A stretch of DNA of 32,965 nucleotides from an uncultured Hungatella sp. (GTDB lineage: Bacteria > Bacillota > Clostridia > Lachnospirales > Lachnospiraceae). The notes beneath the pieces were generated by a model, which did not search any database, was not told the origin of the DNA, and saw nothing but the letters and a program-made list of their open reading frames with translations. Of this stretch, positions 1 to 7,208 are shown in pieces (the stretch's first letter is position 1; each line of letters starts with the position of its first letter). Where the stretch lies: assembly GCA_910577935.1 (NCBI GenBank), contig CAJTOT010000034.1, positions 1 through 32,965 of the forward strand, given 5' to 3'. The position numbers were made by a program, and so were the translations under genes.

Positions 1-22
1 CACTTGGCATACCCGAATTCAT

Positions 23-46
23 GCCGCCTATTCGGCGGCGGTTTTT
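23..46 (+). terminator. Hairpin with T tract at left edge of window
   Basis: A 6-bp GC-only stem (23-28 with 34-39), a 5-base loop, then GG and five T. It has the form of a rho-independent terminator for a gene ending left of the window. The sequence after it, GGCGGCGG followed by TTTCAAAGTAAA, recurs in nearly the same form at 28361-28383, so it may instead be the end of a dispersed repeat. Confidence 0.4.
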
Positions 47-111
47 CAAAGTAAAAGGACGAGGGAAAGCAGCGGCTTCTCACTCGTCCTTTTCAGCGTC
101 CGGCACAGACT

Positions 112-158
112 GTCCCCCCGGAGCCGTATCTGCTTACACCGACACGGCTCCGGGGGAC
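112..158. repeat. Long inverted repeat downstream of tRNA-Val
   Basis: The arms 112-127 and 144-158 are complementary over about 15 bp with one bulged C, around a 16-base loop. Neither strand has a T tract directly after the stem. The C-run/G-run arms resemble the hairpin at 5078-5099, suggesting a repeated intergenic element. It lies about 25 bases past the tRNA 3' end and could help end or process that transcript. Confidence 0.45.
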
Positions 159-183
159 ACCTGGTTTGCCAAAAACTTATTCA

Positions 184-256
184 TGGAGACAACAGGGCTC
201 GAACCTGCGACCCTTTACACGTCAAGCAAATGCTCTCCCAGCTGAGCTATGTCTCC
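184..256 (-). tRNA. tRNA-Val (anticodon GAC)
   Basis: On the minus strand the 73 bases fold as a full cloverleaf: a perfect 7-bp acceptor stem (GGAGACA with TGTCTCC), D arm GCTC/GAGC, a 5-bp anticodon stem with one G-U, loop TTGACGT with GAC at positions 34-36, a 5-base variable loop, and a T arm with the TTCGAGC loop. The discriminator base is A. CCA is not encoded (the next bases are TGA), so it must be added after transcription. Anticodon GAC reads GUC valine codons. The gene is single, with its own promoter immediately upstream. Confidence 0.95.
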
Positions 257-265
257 AATACATTC

Positions 266-293
266 ATTTTACCACATTTTTCAGGATAGTCAA
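266..293 (-). promoter_or_regulatory. Promoter of tRNA-Val
   Basis: Minus strand TTGACT (288-293), a 16-bp spacer and TAAAAT (266-271). The predicted start is about 3 to 5 bases before the mature tRNA 5' end, leaving a very short leader. Confidence 0.7.
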
Positions 294-449
294 TAAAAAA
301 TTTCATGTTCTATCAGGGAAGTTTAAGATAACCGTAATACATGCTTAAAAGATTTCCATGGATAAATGTGGTATGATTCTTGAGAAGGAAAATGTTCCTG
401 TCCGTCACCGGGCAGGATTTGGAATAAACGAGACAGGGAGGATATCTGA

Positions 450-2045
450 ATGAAGAAAATTTTGCGATCTGCGGTGGCGCTGCTGGCTGCGGCGGGAGTT
501 GCGGCCGGCTGCATGTCCGTGGCGGGAAACCAGGAAACAGCGGGAAATCAGGAGACCGCGACGCCGGAATCCGGGGAGACCTCTGCCCGGGAGGATGCGC
601 CGGGCGGGGACGGGGGACAGGAGAGGGCGTCCCGTGAGACGGAAGAGGCCGGGGAGAAGGAGTCTTCCGGCGGAGAGATCAGGGAGACAGATACACTGAT
701 GCAGGGAGGACAGGGAGAAGAGGGTATAAAGAATGAGGCTTTGAAGGTGGACGGCCTGATGAATATTGAGAGCGCAGTGGAAGCGGTCTATCCGGATATG
801 GCTTCTTATCCGGATGAGGAAGAATATTTTGACAAGAAGACAGGAGAGTTTGACAGCGACAGATTCTCAGAGGCATATAACGCGTGGTGGTCTGATAAGC
901 AGGCAAGAAGGAATCTGCCGGAGGGATGCGCCGACAGTCTGACGCCGTTTTTTAAGTCTTCCATCCGGCAGTTTCTCACGGAGAAGACCGACGGGGAAGA
1001 CGAGAACCGGATTTACTCGCCTATCAATGTGTACATGGCCCTGAGTATGCTGGCGGAGACGACGGACGGGGACAGCAGACATCAGATTCTCTCTCTGCTG
1101 AGGGCCGGGTCTCTGGATGAGCTGCGGCTGCAGGCCGGCAGGATCTGGAACGCCAGCTACAGCCAGGACGGGGCAGTGACCAGCCTCCTTGCCAACTCCC
1201 TGTGGCTGGACCAGGATATCGCTTTTAAGGAGGAGATTCTTGAGTCCCTGGCGAAACACTACTATGCCTCCTCCTACTGGGGACAGATGGGGACAGAGGA
1301 GCTGGACGAACAGCTGCAGAACTGGCTTAACCAACAGACCGGAGGACTTCTGAAACAGCAGGCGTCAGGGCTCCATATGGCCGACGACACACTGGTAGCC
1401 CTGGCCTCCACCATCTATTTCAGGGCAAAATGGTCCAATGAATTTTTAAAATCCAGCACCGAAGAAGGCGTTTTTCACGGGCCTGAGGGGGACATAACCT
1501 GTGAGTTCATGGGTCAGAGCGGTACCGACACCTACTATTGGGGAGAAAAATTCGGAGCCGTCTCAAAAAGTTTTCAGGAGAGCGGAAGCATGTGGCTGAT
1601 TCTCCCGGACGAGGGAGTGACGCCGGAGGAGGTCCTTATGGGCGATGAGGTGATGGAACTGTTTTTAGGCAGAAGGGATGGAAAAAACCAGAAACGCCTT
1701 ATTGTCAACCTGTCCATGCCGAAGTTTGACGTGGTTTCCAATATAGACTTGAAGGAAGGGTTGAGCCGTCTGGGGGTGGCGGATGTGTTTGACGGCAGCA
1801 AGGCTGATTTTACGCCTCTCGCACAAGAGACGGAGGGGGTCTTCCTATCCCAGGCCAGCCATGCCGCCCGTGTCATGGTGGATGAAGAGGGGTGCATAGC
1901 GGCGGCTTACACGGTGATGGCCGCGGCGGGAGGGGCTATGCCGCCGGAAGAGCAGATGGATTTTATCCTCGACCGCCCGTTTATCTTCGTCATCACCAGC
2001 GACTCGGGGCTTCCCCTTTTCGCGGGCATTGTGAAGCAGCCCTGA
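450..2045 (+). CDS. Serpin-family lipoprotein (serine/cysteine protease inhibitor)
   Basis: A 531-residue protein. Residues 1-21 are a lipoprotein signal peptide ending in the lipobox VAAGC, so Cys21 would be lipidated and the protein held outside the cell. Residues about 25-80 are a low-complexity Glu/Gly-rich linker. The serpin core runs from about 150 to the end; the strand and helix around YSPINVYMALSML (about 189) and the C-terminal RPFIFVI...PLFAGIV are typical. The reactive-loop hinge is EEGCIAAAYT. Counting from its Gly as P15 puts P1 near Gly495, with Ala, Met, Pro, Pro after it. A small P1 would suit an elastase-like or subtilisin-like target (inference). The AAA hinge suggests a true inhibitor rather than a non-inhibitory serpin. 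GGGAGG at 436-441 supports the start. It converges with the SIR2 gene 25 bases downstream, with no clear terminator between. Confidence 0.93.
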   Translation: MKKILRSAVALLAAAGVAAGCMSVAGNQETAGNQETATPESGETSAREDAPGGDGGQERASRETEEAGEKESSGGEIRETDTLMQGGQGEEGIKNEALKVDGLMNIESAVEAVYPDMASYPDEEEYFDKKTGEFDSDRFSEAYNAWWSDKQARRNLPEGCADSLTPFFKSSIRQFLTEKTDGEDENRIYSPINVYMALSMLAETTDGDSRHQILSLLRAGSLDELRLQAGRIWNASYSQDGAVTSLLANSLWLDQDIAFKEEILESLAKHYYASSYWGQMGTEELDEQLQNWLNQQTGGLLKQQASGLHMADDTLVALASTIYFRAKWSNEFLKSSTEEGVFHGPEGDITCEFMGQSGTDTYYWGEKFGAVSKSFQESGSMWLILPDEGVTPEEVLMGDEVMELFLGRRDGKNQKRLIVNLSMPKFDVVSNIDLKEGLSRLGVADVFDGSKADFTPLAQETEGVFLSQASHAARVMVDEEGCIAAAYTVMAAAGGAMPPEEQMDFILDRPFIFVITSDSGLPLFAGIVKQP

Positions 2046-2070
2046 GTGTGTAAAACAGCTTTCAGGCCGT

Positions 2071-2916
2071 CTATCTCAGAAGAAGCTCCAGAACCGCGTA
2101 GGTCTTGCGCCCCAGATCGTCGGCCAGGTCTATGGAGCGGGCATGGACATCCAGTTCCGGAGGAAGCCGGTGGAGGTCGATGACTTCCATCCCCTTTCCT
2201 TCATAATATTTTCTCAGATATGGCTTCCCGGCATGGAGGCTGCTGGAGAGAAAATAATTGCGGTGCATCTCTTTTTTTACCTGCATCTCGTCGGCGATGT
2301 AGTCGATCCAGCTGACAAAGGTTTTCAGATTGTAGTCGTTGAGAGAGTATCCCACGAATAAAAATACATGACCGATGAGCAGGTATTTTAAGAAAGTCTC
2401 CATGAGGCGGTGGGTTTCGGAATAGTGCAGGTAGTCGTCCTCCTTGAACACCAGCTTCTGGGGCTGCCGGATATCGCCGTGGAGTTTTAAAAGGTAGTGG
2501 GCAGATATGCCTCTCAGCAGGTCCCGGTCCTCCTTGACCACCTGATAGCCGTCTGCCACCTGGTCCATCAAGGTGTCGAAATTGGTGGTGACAATGTGTT
2601 TCGGGCGCAGGGAGACGATGAGGCGGTTCAGGGGATTGGGGCGGATGTTCTCCGGTATCATGGATTCTATGAGGGAGTAGTAGTCCGAGTGGCCGGGGCT
2701 CTCGTCCAGACAATAGTAGTATTGGGGAATCCGTATGTATTCGTCTGTAGCCAGCCGGCCCTCCATGGGATATCCGATCTGCCGGGCGAAGCTTTGAACC
2801 ATCTGTCCCCAGGTGGGAAGGCCTGAGTTCTTCGATACACCGGCGCCCACGAAGATCACCAGCTTTTCCCGTCTCAGGGCAAGCGAAAGATCATTGATCA
2901 TCTCGTAAAAAGTCAT
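2071..2916 (-). CDS. SIR2-like domain protein (possible NADase)
   Basis: A 281-residue protein from the start at 2916, chosen because GGGAGGA lies 4 bases before it; an ATG 20 codons further upstream has no such site. It is essentially one SIR2-type Rossmann domain: the NAD-binding loop FVGAGVS (residues 22-28), TTNFD (110-114, with Asn112), LHGD (145-148, with His146) and a late GYSLND (189-194). Asn and His match the catalytic pair of sirtuin-fold enzymes. The four-Cys zinc site of classical deacetylases is not visible, so NAD hydrolysis is likelier than deacetylation. Related SIR2 domains act as NAD-depleting effectors in phage defence, usually with a sensor or partner. No partner gene is adjacent here, so a defence role is only a possibility. 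Confidence 0.82.
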   Translation of the reverse strand: MTFYEMINDLSLALRREKLVIFVGAGVSKNSGLPTWGQMVQSFARQIGYPMEGRLATDEYIRIPQYYYCLDESPGHSDYYSLIESMIPENIRPNPLNRLIVSLRPKHIVTTNFDTLMDQVADGYQVVKEDRDLLRGISAHYLLKLHGDIRQPQKLVFKEDDYLHYSETHRLMETFLKYLLIGHVFLFVGYSLNDYNLKTFVSWIDYIADEMQVKKEMHRNYFLSSSLHAGKPYLRKYYEGKGMEVIDLHRLPPELDVHARSIDLADDLGRKTYAVLELLLR

Positions 2917-2947
2917 AGCGTCCTCCCGTTGGCTTATTCTGAATATC

Positions 2948-2976
2948 ATTATAAACCTTTCCCGAGCTTTGAACAA
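2948..2976 (-). promoter_or_regulatory. Promoter of the SIR2 gene
   Basis: Minus strand TTGTTC (2971-2976), a 17-bp spacer and a perfect TATAAT (2948-2953). The start would be about 25 bases before the ATG at 2916. It is divergent from the DJ-1 operon promoter. Confidence 0.6.
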
Positions 2977-3006
2977 TATAATTATTTTCCGAAAACTGGA
3001 AATCTG

Positions 3007-3035
3007 TTGAAATGACTTTTGATTTTCATTATAAT
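3007..3035 (+). promoter_or_regulatory. Promoter of the DJ-1/RpiR operon
   Basis: TTGAAA (3007-3012), a 17-bp spacer and a perfect TATAAT (3030-3035). The leader before the ATG at 3083 is about 40 bases, with AGGAGG about 7 bases before the start codon. Confidence 0.75.
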
Positions 3036-3082
3036 GATGACAGAACGAGGAAATAAGAAAAAACAGACAGGAGGAGATTCAT

Positions 3083-3640
3083 ATGAAAAGAGCTGCGGTG
3101 GTCATAGCTCCAGGCTTCGAGGAGGGGGAGGCGCTGACGATTATCGATATAATCAGAAGGGCGGGATTCACCTGTGACAGCGTGGGGCTCACCGAGACGG
3201 TGGTGACAGGCTCCCACGACATCACCATAAGGTGTGACCGGGTATTGTCGAAAGAGATATGCACTTATGACATGGTGGTGCTTCCCGGAGGCATTCCCGG
3301 AGCCACAAACTTGAGGGACAGCGATCTTTTGATGGAAGTGATCAGGGAGATGAACGCAGAGGGCAAGTATGTCTGCGCCATGTGCGCGGCGCCCATTGCC
3401 CTGGAGCGGGCAGGAGTTCTTGAGGGCAGAACGTTCACGGCTTATGTAGGTTATGACGAGAAGATAAAGGCAGGGACATTTTCAGAGAAAGAAGTGGTGG
3501 TCGACGGGAATGTGGTCACCAGCAGGGGACCTGCCACCACCTACGCCTTCGCCTATGAGCTGGCGGGGCTGCTGGGCGGTGATGCGGAGGCTGTGAAACA
3601 GAGAATGCTTTATGATCATGCATTTAAGAAGGAGGCGTAA
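3083..3640 (+). CDS. DJ-1/PfpI (ThiJ) family protein, copy 1
   Basis: A 185-residue single-domain protein of the DJ-1 superfamily, at the usual length. Glu16 in GFEEGE and Cys101 in the nucleophile elbow AMCAAP match the conserved Glu/Cys pair of DJ-1 and YajL; VVLPGG (65-70) is the typical strand before the elbow region. A Tyr stands where human DJ-1 has its third-site His, as in several bacterial members. Known activities in the family include glyoxalase-type, deglycase-like and chaperone roles; the sequence does not choose among them. It is the first gene of an operon with a paralogue and an RpiR-type regulator, which suggests a link to sugar-derived or carbonyl stress (inference). Confidence 0.9.
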   Translation: MKRAAVVIAPGFEEGEALTIIDIIRRAGFTCDSVGLTETVVTGSHDITIRCDRVLSKEICTYDMVVLPGGIPGATNLRDSDLLMEVIREMNAEGKYVCAMCAAPIALERAGVLEGRTFTAYVGYDEKIKAGTFSEKEVVVDGNVVTSRGPATTYAFAYELAGLLGGDAEAVKQRMLYDHAFKKEA

Positions 3641-3644
3641 GACT

Positions 3645-4223
3645 ATGGGAGAGGCTGCGGTGCTGATGGCAGAAGGCTGCGAGGAGGGCGAGACCCTGAT
3701 CATCGTGGACATTTTAAGGAGAGCAGGAATTGTGTGCCACACCTTTGCGGTGGATGCCCGGCAGGCCCGGGACACGGACCAGGACTGCTTCGTCAAGGGC
3801 ATGCACGGCATGATGGTGAAGGCAGACAAGAAGTTTTCCCGGGAGGTGAAGGACTATGACATGATAGTGCTTCCAGGAGGAAGACCGGGGGGAGCCAATC
3901 TCCGGGAGAACCCCGAGGTTATTGAGACGGTAAAATATTTTGCGGCAGAAGGAAAGTTCGTGGCCGCCATGTGCTCCGGAACGCTAGCGCTCGCCCAGGC
4001 AGAGGTTATTCAGGGGAGACAGGTTACAGGGTACACGGGATATGCCGAGAAGCTGGCCGGTGCCGTGTTTAAGGAGGACGTAGTGGTGGCAGACGGAAAT
4101 CTCATTACAAGCCAGGGGCCTGCCACGGTATTTCCTTTCGCCTACAAGCTGGCAGAGGTTCTGGGCAGGGACGTGTCTGTGCTGAAGGAGCGGATGCTGT
4201 ACAATTTCGCAGGCGGCCAGTAG
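3645..4223 (+). CDS. DJ-1/PfpI family protein, copy 2
   Basis: A 192-residue tandem paralogue of the preceding gene. The start at 3645 is chosen because AAGAAGGAGG ends 9 bases before it; an ATG 11 codons upstream overlaps copy 1 and would add a basic tail foreign to the family. Glu16 (CEEGE) and Cys110 (AMCSG) are kept, as is IVLPGG (about 74-79). It differs from copy 1 by an insertion at about residues 40-55 and by Ser after the active Cys, so the two may differ in substrate. Only 4 bases separate it from copy 1, so translation is probably coupled. Confidence in the family is high; the function is open. Confidence 0.9.
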   Translation: MGEAAVLMAEGCEEGETLIIVDILRRAGIVCHTFAVDARQARDTDQDCFVKGMHGMMVKADKKFSREVKDYDMIVLPGGRPGGANLRENPEVIETVKYFAAEGKFVAAMCSGTLALAQAEVIQGRQVTGYTGYAEKLAGAVFKEDVVVADGNLITSQGPATVFPFAYKLAEVLGRDVSVLKERMLYNFAGGQ

Positions 4224-4242
4224 GAATCGGAGGAAGGTCGGC

Positions 4243-5061
4243 ATGATCTACGGCAAACTGCCGGTGGTGTTTTTGAGCGTGGTTGCCAGCGAGAAGAGCG
4301 GAAGCACCAACAGCGCCATAGCGTCTTATATTCTGGAGCATATAGATGAAGTGAAGGACTTGGGTATAAAGGAGATGGCAGGGAAATGCCATGTAGGCAC
4401 CGGTTCCATATCCCGGTTTTGCAAGGATATCGGTCTCAGGGATTTTGCGGAACTGAGAGAGCTTCTCCGGTCCGGGGATGAGAATTTTGAACCATACTCT
4501 TTGGAGGGCACGCCCAGGGAGAGACTGGAGGAGTACGGTACAAAGGTGAATCACAGCATCAGCATGGCAGCCGGCACTCTGTCCGTGAGAAAACTCGGGG
4601 AGCTGTGCCGGGATCTGAGAACCTATGAGAAGGTGGCTTTGTTTGGCCTGCTGAAAGCAGAATGCGCGGCTGTCAACCTTCAGGGGGATCTGTGGCTCAT
4701 GGGCAGGAACGCCTACACCAACGTGTCCTATGAACAGCAGATCAGCTACATCAGTCAGGCAGGAAAAGACACTCTGATTCTTATATTCAGCTACACCGGC
4801 GCCTACTTTGAGTATCACAGGGAAAAACTATTCGGCGGAAGGGACAGGAAAGACCGGCCGAAGATATGGATGATATCGGGAAAGCAGGAGTCTCTTTCGG
4901 AGTATGTGGCGGAAGTGCTGGATTTTCAGTCTCTTCAGGACCAGACGAGCCATCCCTGGCAGCTTTTGTACGCGGCGGGGGTGATTGCCCGTGAATACGG
5001 CCGGGGATTGTCCCTCGGCCGGGGGGGCAGGAGGAAGATAGGGGGAGCAGCGCCGCTGTAA
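4243..5061 (+). CDS. RpiR/MurR-family transcriptional regulator (HTH plus SIS domain)
   Basis: A 272-residue protein. Residues about 20-80 form the RpiR-type helix-turn-helix; the recognition segment is GTGSISRFCKDIGL. Residues about 110-250 resemble a SIS sugar-isomerase fold, which binds phosphosugars in this family. The SIS part is less conserved than usual: SYTGAYFE stands in place of the common S-x-S/T-G sugar-phosphate loop. The C-terminus (last 20 residues) is Gly/Arg-rich and looks like read-through past the domain. GGAGGAAGG lies about 8 bases before the ATG. It is 19 bases after DJ-1 copy 2 in the same operon, so it probably controls the two DJ-1 genes and perhaps itself. No sugar-phosphate enzyme is adjacent to name its ligand. 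Confidence 0.8.
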   Translation: MIYGKLPVVFLSVVASEKSGSTNSAIASYILEHIDEVKDLGIKEMAGKCHVGTGSISRFCKDIGLRDFAELRELLRSGDENFEPYSLEGTPRERLEEYGTKVNHSISMAAGTLSVRKLGELCRDLRTYEKVALFGLLKAECAAVNLQGDLWLMGRNAYTNVSYEQQISYISQAGKDTLILIFSYTGAYFEYHREKLFGGRDRKDRPKIWMISGKQESLSEYVAEVLDFQSLQDQTSHPWQLLYAAGVIAREYGRGLSLGRGGRRKIGGAAPL

Positions 5062-5077
5062 ATACTGTGTGAAGTCC

Positions 5078-5099
5078 GGGGGCAGAGGGGTCTGTCCCC
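5078..5099. terminator. Hairpin between convergent genes
   Basis: A 9-bp stem (5078-5086 with 5091-5099, one G-T pair) with a GGGG loop, between the ends of the RpiR gene and the PIN/NYN gene. Position suggests a shared terminator, but neither strand has a T tract. The arms resemble those at 112-158. Confidence 0.4.
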
Positions 5100-5103
5100 G
5101 TTC

Positions 5104-5760
5104 TCATCCTGTGAGTTCTCTCATCATGTGGTACATCGCCAGCCCATCCTTCTTCCCGAAGGTCTTGAGAAAGTCCAGATAGAGAATCTTCTTGCTGGGC
5201 TGATTCCCGGACTGATTCTCGAACAAATTCTGAATCTTTCCAAGGTGTTCTTCGTAGCCCGTGTCTGCCAAGGTGGACTCCAGCATCTTCCGCACCCTCA
5301 TGCGCTCCTGATACCGGGCGAACTCCGCGTCCAGCCGCACCGGCTTCAGCTCCTCCCGGACCTGTGAAGTCCTCAGACGGTTTTCGTTGGCCGACAGAAT
5401 GCACTGCTCCAGAGTGGGGCCCAGGATCACTTCCCTCGCCTCCTTCTGCCCCTTCCAGTAGTCCCGCACCGCCGAGAAGCCGTGATCTTTGCTGACAATA
5501 GCCGCTTTTCCCGAGTATCCGCCTCCGAATATCTCCCCGATCTTCGTGGATATGTAGAAATCCAAAGCATTCTTTCCCGCCTTTTTCAGCTTGCATATAT
5601 CCAGGACGCAGAAAGATTCCATGATCTGCAGAAGCTTCCCCTGTCTGATCTTCTCACAGGCCTGGCTGTAAAAAATAACCACCGTGTCTTCTTCCAAGAG
5701 GTAGTGAGCCCCCCTTAATCCTTCATCCCCAACATTTTCAAAGTCAATCAGAAAATACAT
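5104..5760 (-). CDS. PIN/NYN-domain putative ribonuclease
   Basis: A 218-residue protein from the start at 5760, which has AGGTGA 8 bases upstream; two earlier ATGs in frame have poorer spacing. The N-terminal ~125 residues look like a PIN/NYN nuclease fold: the first strand YFLIDFENVG carries Asp6 and Asn9, then come Asp67 (ALDFYIS) and Asp92 (SKDHGF), spaced as the metal-binding acidic residues of this fold. The C-terminal ~90 residues are charged and helical with no domain I recognise. The likely role is a metal-dependent RNA nuclease, but no antitoxin-like gene is beside it, so it is not obviously a VapC-type toxin. It has its own strong promoter. Confidence 0.72.
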   Translation of the reverse strand: MYFLIDFENVGDEGLRGAHYLLEEDTVVIFYSQACEKIRQGKLLQIMESFCVLDICKLKKAGKNALDFYISTKIGEIFGGGYSGKAAIVSKDHGFSAVRDYWKGQKEAREVILGPTLEQCILSANENRLRTSQVREELKPVRLDAEFARYQERMRVRKMLESTLADTGYEEHLGKIQNLFENQSGNQPSKKILYLDFLKTFGKKDGLAMYHMMRELTG

Positions 5761-5807
5761 GACTGTCATCACCTGTCCGAAATAATGAATCATATCTGTC
5801 AGCCTTT

Positions 5808-5836
5808 ATTATATCACAGCATTTCCGTGAAATCAA
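5808..5836 (-). promoter_or_regulatory. Promoter of the PIN/NYN gene
   Basis: Minus strand TTGATT (5831-5836), a 17-bp spacer and a perfect TATAAT (5808-5813). The leader to the start at 5760 is about 40 bases. Confidence 0.7.
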
Positions 5837-5894
5837 TATTTTGTTATATCTATAATATGATGCCAGGGTCAAAAGGTCATGCATGACATGCTTT

Positions 5895-7169
5895 TCACAT
5901 CAGGCTTTTCAGGTCTTCATAAAATCCGGGGTAGGAGATATTGACACATTCCCCTCCCAGAATCTCGGTCTCTTTGTCGGCGCACAGTCCGGCCACGGCA
6001 AATGTCATGGCGATGCGGTGGTCCAGGCAGCTGTCAATGACAGCGCCGTGAAGAGGTTTTCCGCCTCTTATGATCATGCCGTCCCCGGTCTCGGTCACGT
6101 CGGCGCCCATGGCGGTAAGGCAGCGGACCATGACTTCCAGGCGGTTGGATTCCTTCACCTTCAGCTCGGCGGCATCCCGGATCACCGTCTCACCGTCGGC
6201 CAGGCAGGCCATGGCGGCGATGACGGGAAGCTCGTCGATGAGCGTGGGGATAAGGGAGCCCTGGATGACGGTTCCGTGGAGGGAGGAGGAGCGGACCAGG
6301 AGGTCGGCGGCAGGCTCTCCGGAGCCGGAATGGGTGTTGAGGAGGGTGATATGGGCGCCCATGTCCCTGGCGATTCTCAGTATGCCGTCCCTGGTAGGAT
6401 TGATCCCCACGTTCCGGATGAGGATCTCCGAGTTTGGAACCATAAGTCCGGCGCAGATGAAATAGGCGGCGGAGGAGATATCGCCGGGCACCTGGATCTG
6501 GCGTCCCTCCAGTTCCGGGCCAGGCCGGATGACAGCGGTGGCGCCTTCTGTCTGAACATGAGCTCCAAAATGGCGGAGCATGATCTCGCTGTGATTTCTG
6601 GACAGGTAAGGTTCTGTCACCGAGGTTTCGCCTTCCGCGTAGAGCCCGGCGAGAAGGACGGCGGATTTTACCTGGGCGGAAGCCACCTTTGAGGTGTAGC
6701 TGATTCCGCGCAGGGGGCGGCCTGAGATCTCCAGGGGGGCGCACCCGTTGTCCCTGGCGCTGCGGATTCGGGCTCCCATGAGGGACAGGGGCTCTATGAT
6801 ACGGTTCATGGGGCGTTTTTGGATGGAATCGTCGCCGGTGAGAACCACGTCGAAATCCTGGGCCGCCAGGATGCCGGAGATGAGGCGGGCGGTGGTTCCG
6901 CTGTTGCCGCAGTCCAAAACCGTGTCAGGCCGCGTCAGCCCCCGAAGTCCTTTTCCGCGGACCAGAACCCTGTCCCCTCTGTTTTCAATGGCAATCCCCA
7001 TTTTTTGAAAGCAGGAGATGGTGGACAGGCAGTCGGCGCCCTGGAGATAGTGATGGATCTCCGTGGTGCCTTTTGCGATGGAACCAAACATGACGCTTCG
7101 GTGGGAGATAGACTTGTCTCCCGGGACGCTGATCTCCCCCCGAAGTCCTTTCGATTTTGTGAAAATCAT
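5895..7169 (-). CDS. aroA: 3-phosphoshikimate 1-carboxyvinyltransferase (EPSP synthase, class II type)
   Basis: The enzyme joins shikimate 3-phosphate and PEP in the shikimate pathway in the cytoplasm. The start at 7169 (424 residues) is preferred: GAAAGGG lies 8 bases before it but only 2 bases before the ATG two codons upstream. Visible family motifs are GDKSISHR (17-24), GNSGTT (88-93), SAQVK (164-168), RNHSE (191-195), NPTR (257-260) and the catalytic Asp in LIDELPV. The set GDK-S, SAQ-x-K, R-x-H-S-E and N-x-T-R is the signature used to define class II, poorly glyphosate-sensitive enzymes. It is the last gene of the DAHP synthase-tyrA-aroA operon, 39 bases after tyrA. Chorismate synthase and other pathway genes are not in the window. 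Confidence 0.96.
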   Translation of the reverse strand: MIFTKSKGLRGEISVPGDKSISHRSVMFGSIAKGTTEIHHYLQGADCLSTISCFQKMGIAIENRGDRVLVRGKGLRGLTRPDTVLDCGNSGTTARLISGILAAQDFDVVLTGDDSIQKRPMNRIIEPLSLMGARIRSARDNGCAPLEISGRPLRGISYTSKVASAQVKSAVLLAGLYAEGETSVTEPYLSRNHSEIMLRHFGAHVQTEGATAVIRPGPELEGRQIQVPGDISSAAYFICAGLMVPNSEILIRNVGINPTRDGILRIARDMGAHITLLNTHSGSGEPAADLLVRSSSLHGTVIQGSLIPTLIDELPVIAAMACLADGETVIRDAAELKVKESNRLEVMVRCLTAMGADVTETGDGMIIRGGKPLHGAVIDSCLDHRIAMTFAVAGLCADKETEILGGECVNISYPGFYEDLKSLM

Positions 7170-7208
7170 AGGCATATCCCTTTCTTGCCGAACGGGAAAC
7201 CGTTCAGT

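Noticed and set aside
5482..5718. Plus-strand open frame opposite the PIN/NYN gene as a possible antitoxin
   Set aside because: It is a shadow of the nuclease coding strand, lacks a ribosome binding site, and has no antitoxin-like features.
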